NCBI GenBank assembly: GCA_015486615.1
Contig: WFRI01000008.1
Coordinates: 1-8,547 of the forward strand
Length of the DNA: 8,547 nucleotides
Direction of reading: 5' to 3'
Source of the DNA: Candidatus Omnitrophota bacterium
GTDB taxonomy: Bacteria; Omnitrophota; Gorgyraeia; Duberdicusellales; Duberdicusellaceae
Each line of letters opens with the position of its first letter. The first letter of the stretch is position 1. The translations under genes were made by a program, and so were the position numbers. This document shows, piece after piece, positions 6,892-8,547 of the stretch. The notes beneath the pieces are model-generated. The model saw only the letters and a list, made by a program, of their open reading frames with translations, had not been told where the DNA came from and did no database searches.

Positions 6892-7004
6892 CCGGCACCC
6901 GCCTCGGGGGTGGAACTCTTTCCACCCCCGAGGTGTTTAAAAAAGCACGTCAGTGCTTTTTTAAAGCGGTAGATAGCGTTTTTTTAGTGGTAGTATTTAG
7001 CGGT
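6892..7004 (+). repeat. Intergenic composite repeat, copy 3 (inverted 32-bp hairpin module)
   Basis: After CCGGCACCCG (6892-6901) comes the 32-bp module at 6902-6933: 14-bp perfect arms around a CTCT loop, extendable by a G-T and a C-G pair to 6900-6935. Then TGTTT, the A6/T6 hairpin, AAGCGGTAG, a second T run with AGTGGTAG (6986-6993), and a truncated TTAGCGGT. The module is the exact reverse complement of that in copy 1, so the arms are identical and only the loop is flipped. It separates the b-delta and alpha genes. Confidence 0.8.
6936..6965 (+). terminator. Terminator-like hairpin inside the ATPase cluster
   Basis: T3-A6-GCAC pairs with GTGC-T6-A3 around the loop GTCA, a 13-bp stem with a T run in the 3' arm. 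It lies between the b-delta and alpha genes, where complete termination would uncouple stalk and catalytic-head subunits. It may therefore be leaky, act as an RNA processing or stability element, or simply be part of an inserted repeat. Confidence 0.4.
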
Positions 7005-7038
7005 TTAACAATTTAGTACGCTGCGAATAGGAGTTATA

Positions 7039-8502
7039 ATGCCGGATGACAGGATAAAAATTCCCTCGCTGGAAATAAAGGATGTCGGAACAATTCGCGA
7101 GGTAAAAAGGAGCATAGTTAAGATTTCCGGTTTTTCCTTCTGTATAAATGGCCAGTTAATTAAAATAGGACCGGGTCTGCCGGGTATAGTTATTGGTTTT
7201 ACAGAGACTGAAGTTCTGGCACTGGCTTTGGGCGACGACAGCAGACTTAAAATAGGAGATTCTGTTTATGGAGAAGAAGATATTTTCAGGATTCCTGTTG
7301 GAGATAATTTTATTGGGCGGATAGTAGATGCTTTTGCCCGGCCTATTGACGGCAAGGGCAGTATTCAGGGTAATATTTCTTATCCTGTATTCCGGGATGC
7401 GCCTGGAGTAGTGGATAGAACTTCTATAAATGAACAGCTTTTAACCGGTATTAAAATGATAGATACTATTATTCCTCTGGGTAAGGGCCAGCGTGAGCTT
7501 ATCATCGGCGACAGAGTTACCGGTAAGACAACTTTGGCTGTGGATACTATCTTAAATCAGAAAAATAAAGACGTAATCTGTATCTTTTGCTGGATAGGAG
7601 GCAATGTCTCGGCGTTTTTTAAATTAGTCCAGGAATTAAGAAGGAAAGGGGCGATGGATTACAGCATTGTAGTCTCTGCCCCGGGCTCTGACTCGCCGGC
7701 CGAACAGTATCTTGCGCCTTATACTGCCTGCACTTTAGGAGAGTATTTTATGGAGCGCGGCAGGGATGTCTTGGTAGTGTTTGACAATTTAACCCGGCAT
7801 GCCTGGATTTACCGCCAGATATCTCTGCTTTTGGAAAGGCCCCCGGGAAGAGAAGCTTACCCCGGCGATATCTTTTATCTCCATTCCCAGTTAATGGAAA
7901 GAGCCGCCCGGCTCAGTGACGAAAAAGGAGGCGGCTCAATGAGTTTTCTCCCTATAGCGGAAACTCAGGAAGGGGATGTTACCGGCCTTATCCCTTCTAA
8001 TCTTATCTCGATGACCGACGGGCAGATTTATTTAGATACCGGATTATTTCATGAAGGGTTCCGGCCTGCTATTAACCTAAGGCTTTCTGTTTCCCGAATT
8101 GGCAGTAAAGTTCAATGTGAAGCAATAAAGGAAGTTTCCGCCTGGCTAAAAGGCGAATATGCAGAGTATAAAGAATTAGCCGGCCTTATGCGGGTAAGAA
8201 CAAAACTCTCACCGGAAGTAGATATGAGATTGAGAAGAGGGAAAGCATTATCAGATCTTTTTGTCCAGGATAAAGGCAGGCCTTTGACATTAGAAGAAGA
8301 GATCATTACTTTCTATGCGTTTAATAAAGGAATGCCCGATATTCTGGAGGATAAGAAAAGGGAGAGGTTTAAAAAAGAGATATACAGATATTTACTCAAG
8401 AAATACCCGTCTTTGATTGAGAATCTATCGGCTCAGAAGATGCTGACAGCAGAGATAAAAAATGGATTGGACGAGGCGTTTAAGGAATTCTTCAAGACAT
8501 AG
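7039..8502 (+). CDS. atpA: F-type ATP synthase/ATPase alpha subunit (divergent)
   Basis: 487 residues; AGGAG ends five bases before the ATG and an in-frame stop at 7006 blocks any long extension. Alpha forms the F1 hexamer with beta and binds non-catalytic nucleotide. Visible marks: N-terminal beta barrel (to ~85), RELIIGD leading into the P-loop GDRVTGKT (157-164), the RQISLLLERPPGREAYPGD stretch, LPIAETQ, SMTDGQIYL, SVSRIG with the conserved Arg at 353, and a helical C-terminal domain. Several usually fixed positions differ: GDRQTGKT has V for Q, AIGQK is replaced by WIGGN, and YDDLSK by FDNLTR. The short LSDEKGGGS loop is shared with many alpha and N-ATPase alpha proteins. The segment before the barrel is only about 12 residues, shorter than the ~24 of E. 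coli, so the helix that binds delta seems missing, in keeping with the reduced delta next door. Identity as alpha is certain; the subtype is less so. Confidence 0.95.
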   Translation: MPDDRIKIPSLEIKDVGTIREVKRSIVKISGFSFCINGQLIKIGPGLPGIVIGFTETEVLALALGDDSRLKIGDSVYGEEDIFRIPVGDNFIGRIVDAFARPIDGKGSIQGNISYPVFRDAPGVVDRTSINEQLLTGIKMIDTIIPLGKGQRELIIGDRVTGKTTLAVDTILNQKNKDVICIFCWIGGNVSAFFKLVQELRRKGAMDYSIVVSAPGSDSPAEQYLAPYTACTLGEYFMERGRDVLVVFDNLTRHAWIYRQISLLLERPPGREAYPGDIFYLHSQLMERAARLSDEKGGGSMSFLPIAETQEGDVTGLIPSNLISMTDGQIYLDTGLFHEGFRPAINLRLSVSRIGSKVQCEAIKEVSAWLKGEYAEYKELAGLMRVRTKLSPEVDMRLRRGKALSDLFVQDKGRPLTLEEEIITFYAFNKGMPDILEDKKRERFKKEIYRYLLKKYPSLIENLSAQKMLTAEIKNGLDEAFKEFFKT

Positions 8503-8521
8503 GGAAGAACAGAGAAGCAGG

Positions 8522-8547
8522 ATGTTAAGAAAAACCTTTGTTTCTAT
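8522..8547 (+). CDS. Start of a downstream gene, cut by the window end (possibly ATPase gamma)
   Basis: An ATG 20 bases after the alpha stop opens a frame reading MLRKTFVS to the end of the window. The preceding GAAGCAGG is a weak, close ribosome binding site. Gamma follows alpha in essentially all F-type operons, so gamma is the expected product, but eight codons cannot identify it and the frame could start elsewhere. Confidence 0.35.

Noticed and set aside
3765..7004. CRISPR array
   Set aside because: The repeats are kilobases apart, separated by genes, with no regular spacers and no cas genes.
7039..8502. FliI/type III secretion ATPase or V-type subunit instead of F-type alpha
   Set aside because: RPPGREAYPGD, LPIAETQ, TDGQIYL and SVSRIG in order are alpha-specific, and a b-delta gene precedes it.

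Overview
The window is bacterial DNA of moderate GC, laid out in one direction: every supported gene is on the + strand. It reads like a fragment from an uncultured candidate phylum. A PVC-related lineage such as Omnitrophota would fit (giant secreted Ig-like protein, divergent ATPase with a compact b-delta fusion, hairpin-rich intergenic repeats). That placement is inference from gene style, not from a marker gene, and is only moderately likely.

Left half (1-4708): the 3' part of a very large secreted or surface protein. It has tandem Ig-like/beta-sandwich modules, an 11-residue-period coiled coil, another beta module and a terminal coiled coil. It is followed by a small exported protein with one C-terminal membrane anchor and a charged cytoplasmic tail. 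I cannot name either protein. Their adjacency, shared coiled-coil content and complementary topology suggest an envelope structure in which the small protein may anchor or service the large one.

Middle (4709-5879): a short spacer with a plausible sigma70-type promoter, then a single-domain receiver fused to a GGDEF diguanylate cyclase. The cyclase site (GGEEF) and the RxxD inhibitory site are intact. The receiver has Glu where the phosphorylated Asp should be, so it may be permanently switched on.

Right half (5880-8547): part of an F-type ATPase cluster in the order b-delta fusion, alpha, then the first codons of another gene (possibly gamma). The b protein carries only the C-terminal part of delta, and alpha has an unusually short N-terminus. 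The order b-alpha-(gamma?) and the missing separate delta gene recall the alternate 'N-ATPase' layout, but no c subunit lies directly upstream of b.

Three of the four complete intergenic gaps carry copies of one composite repeat: a 32-bp GC-rich hairpin module, an A6/T6 terminator-like hairpin, and tags of the type AGYGGTAG. The 32-bp module is exactly reverse-complemented between two copies and cleanly absent from the third. One copy sits between b and alpha, inside the ATPase cluster. This repeat family and the unnamed surface-protein pair are the most novel content. No RNA gene, CRISPR array, transposase or integrase is visible, and no gene-free stretch exceeds 300 bases.
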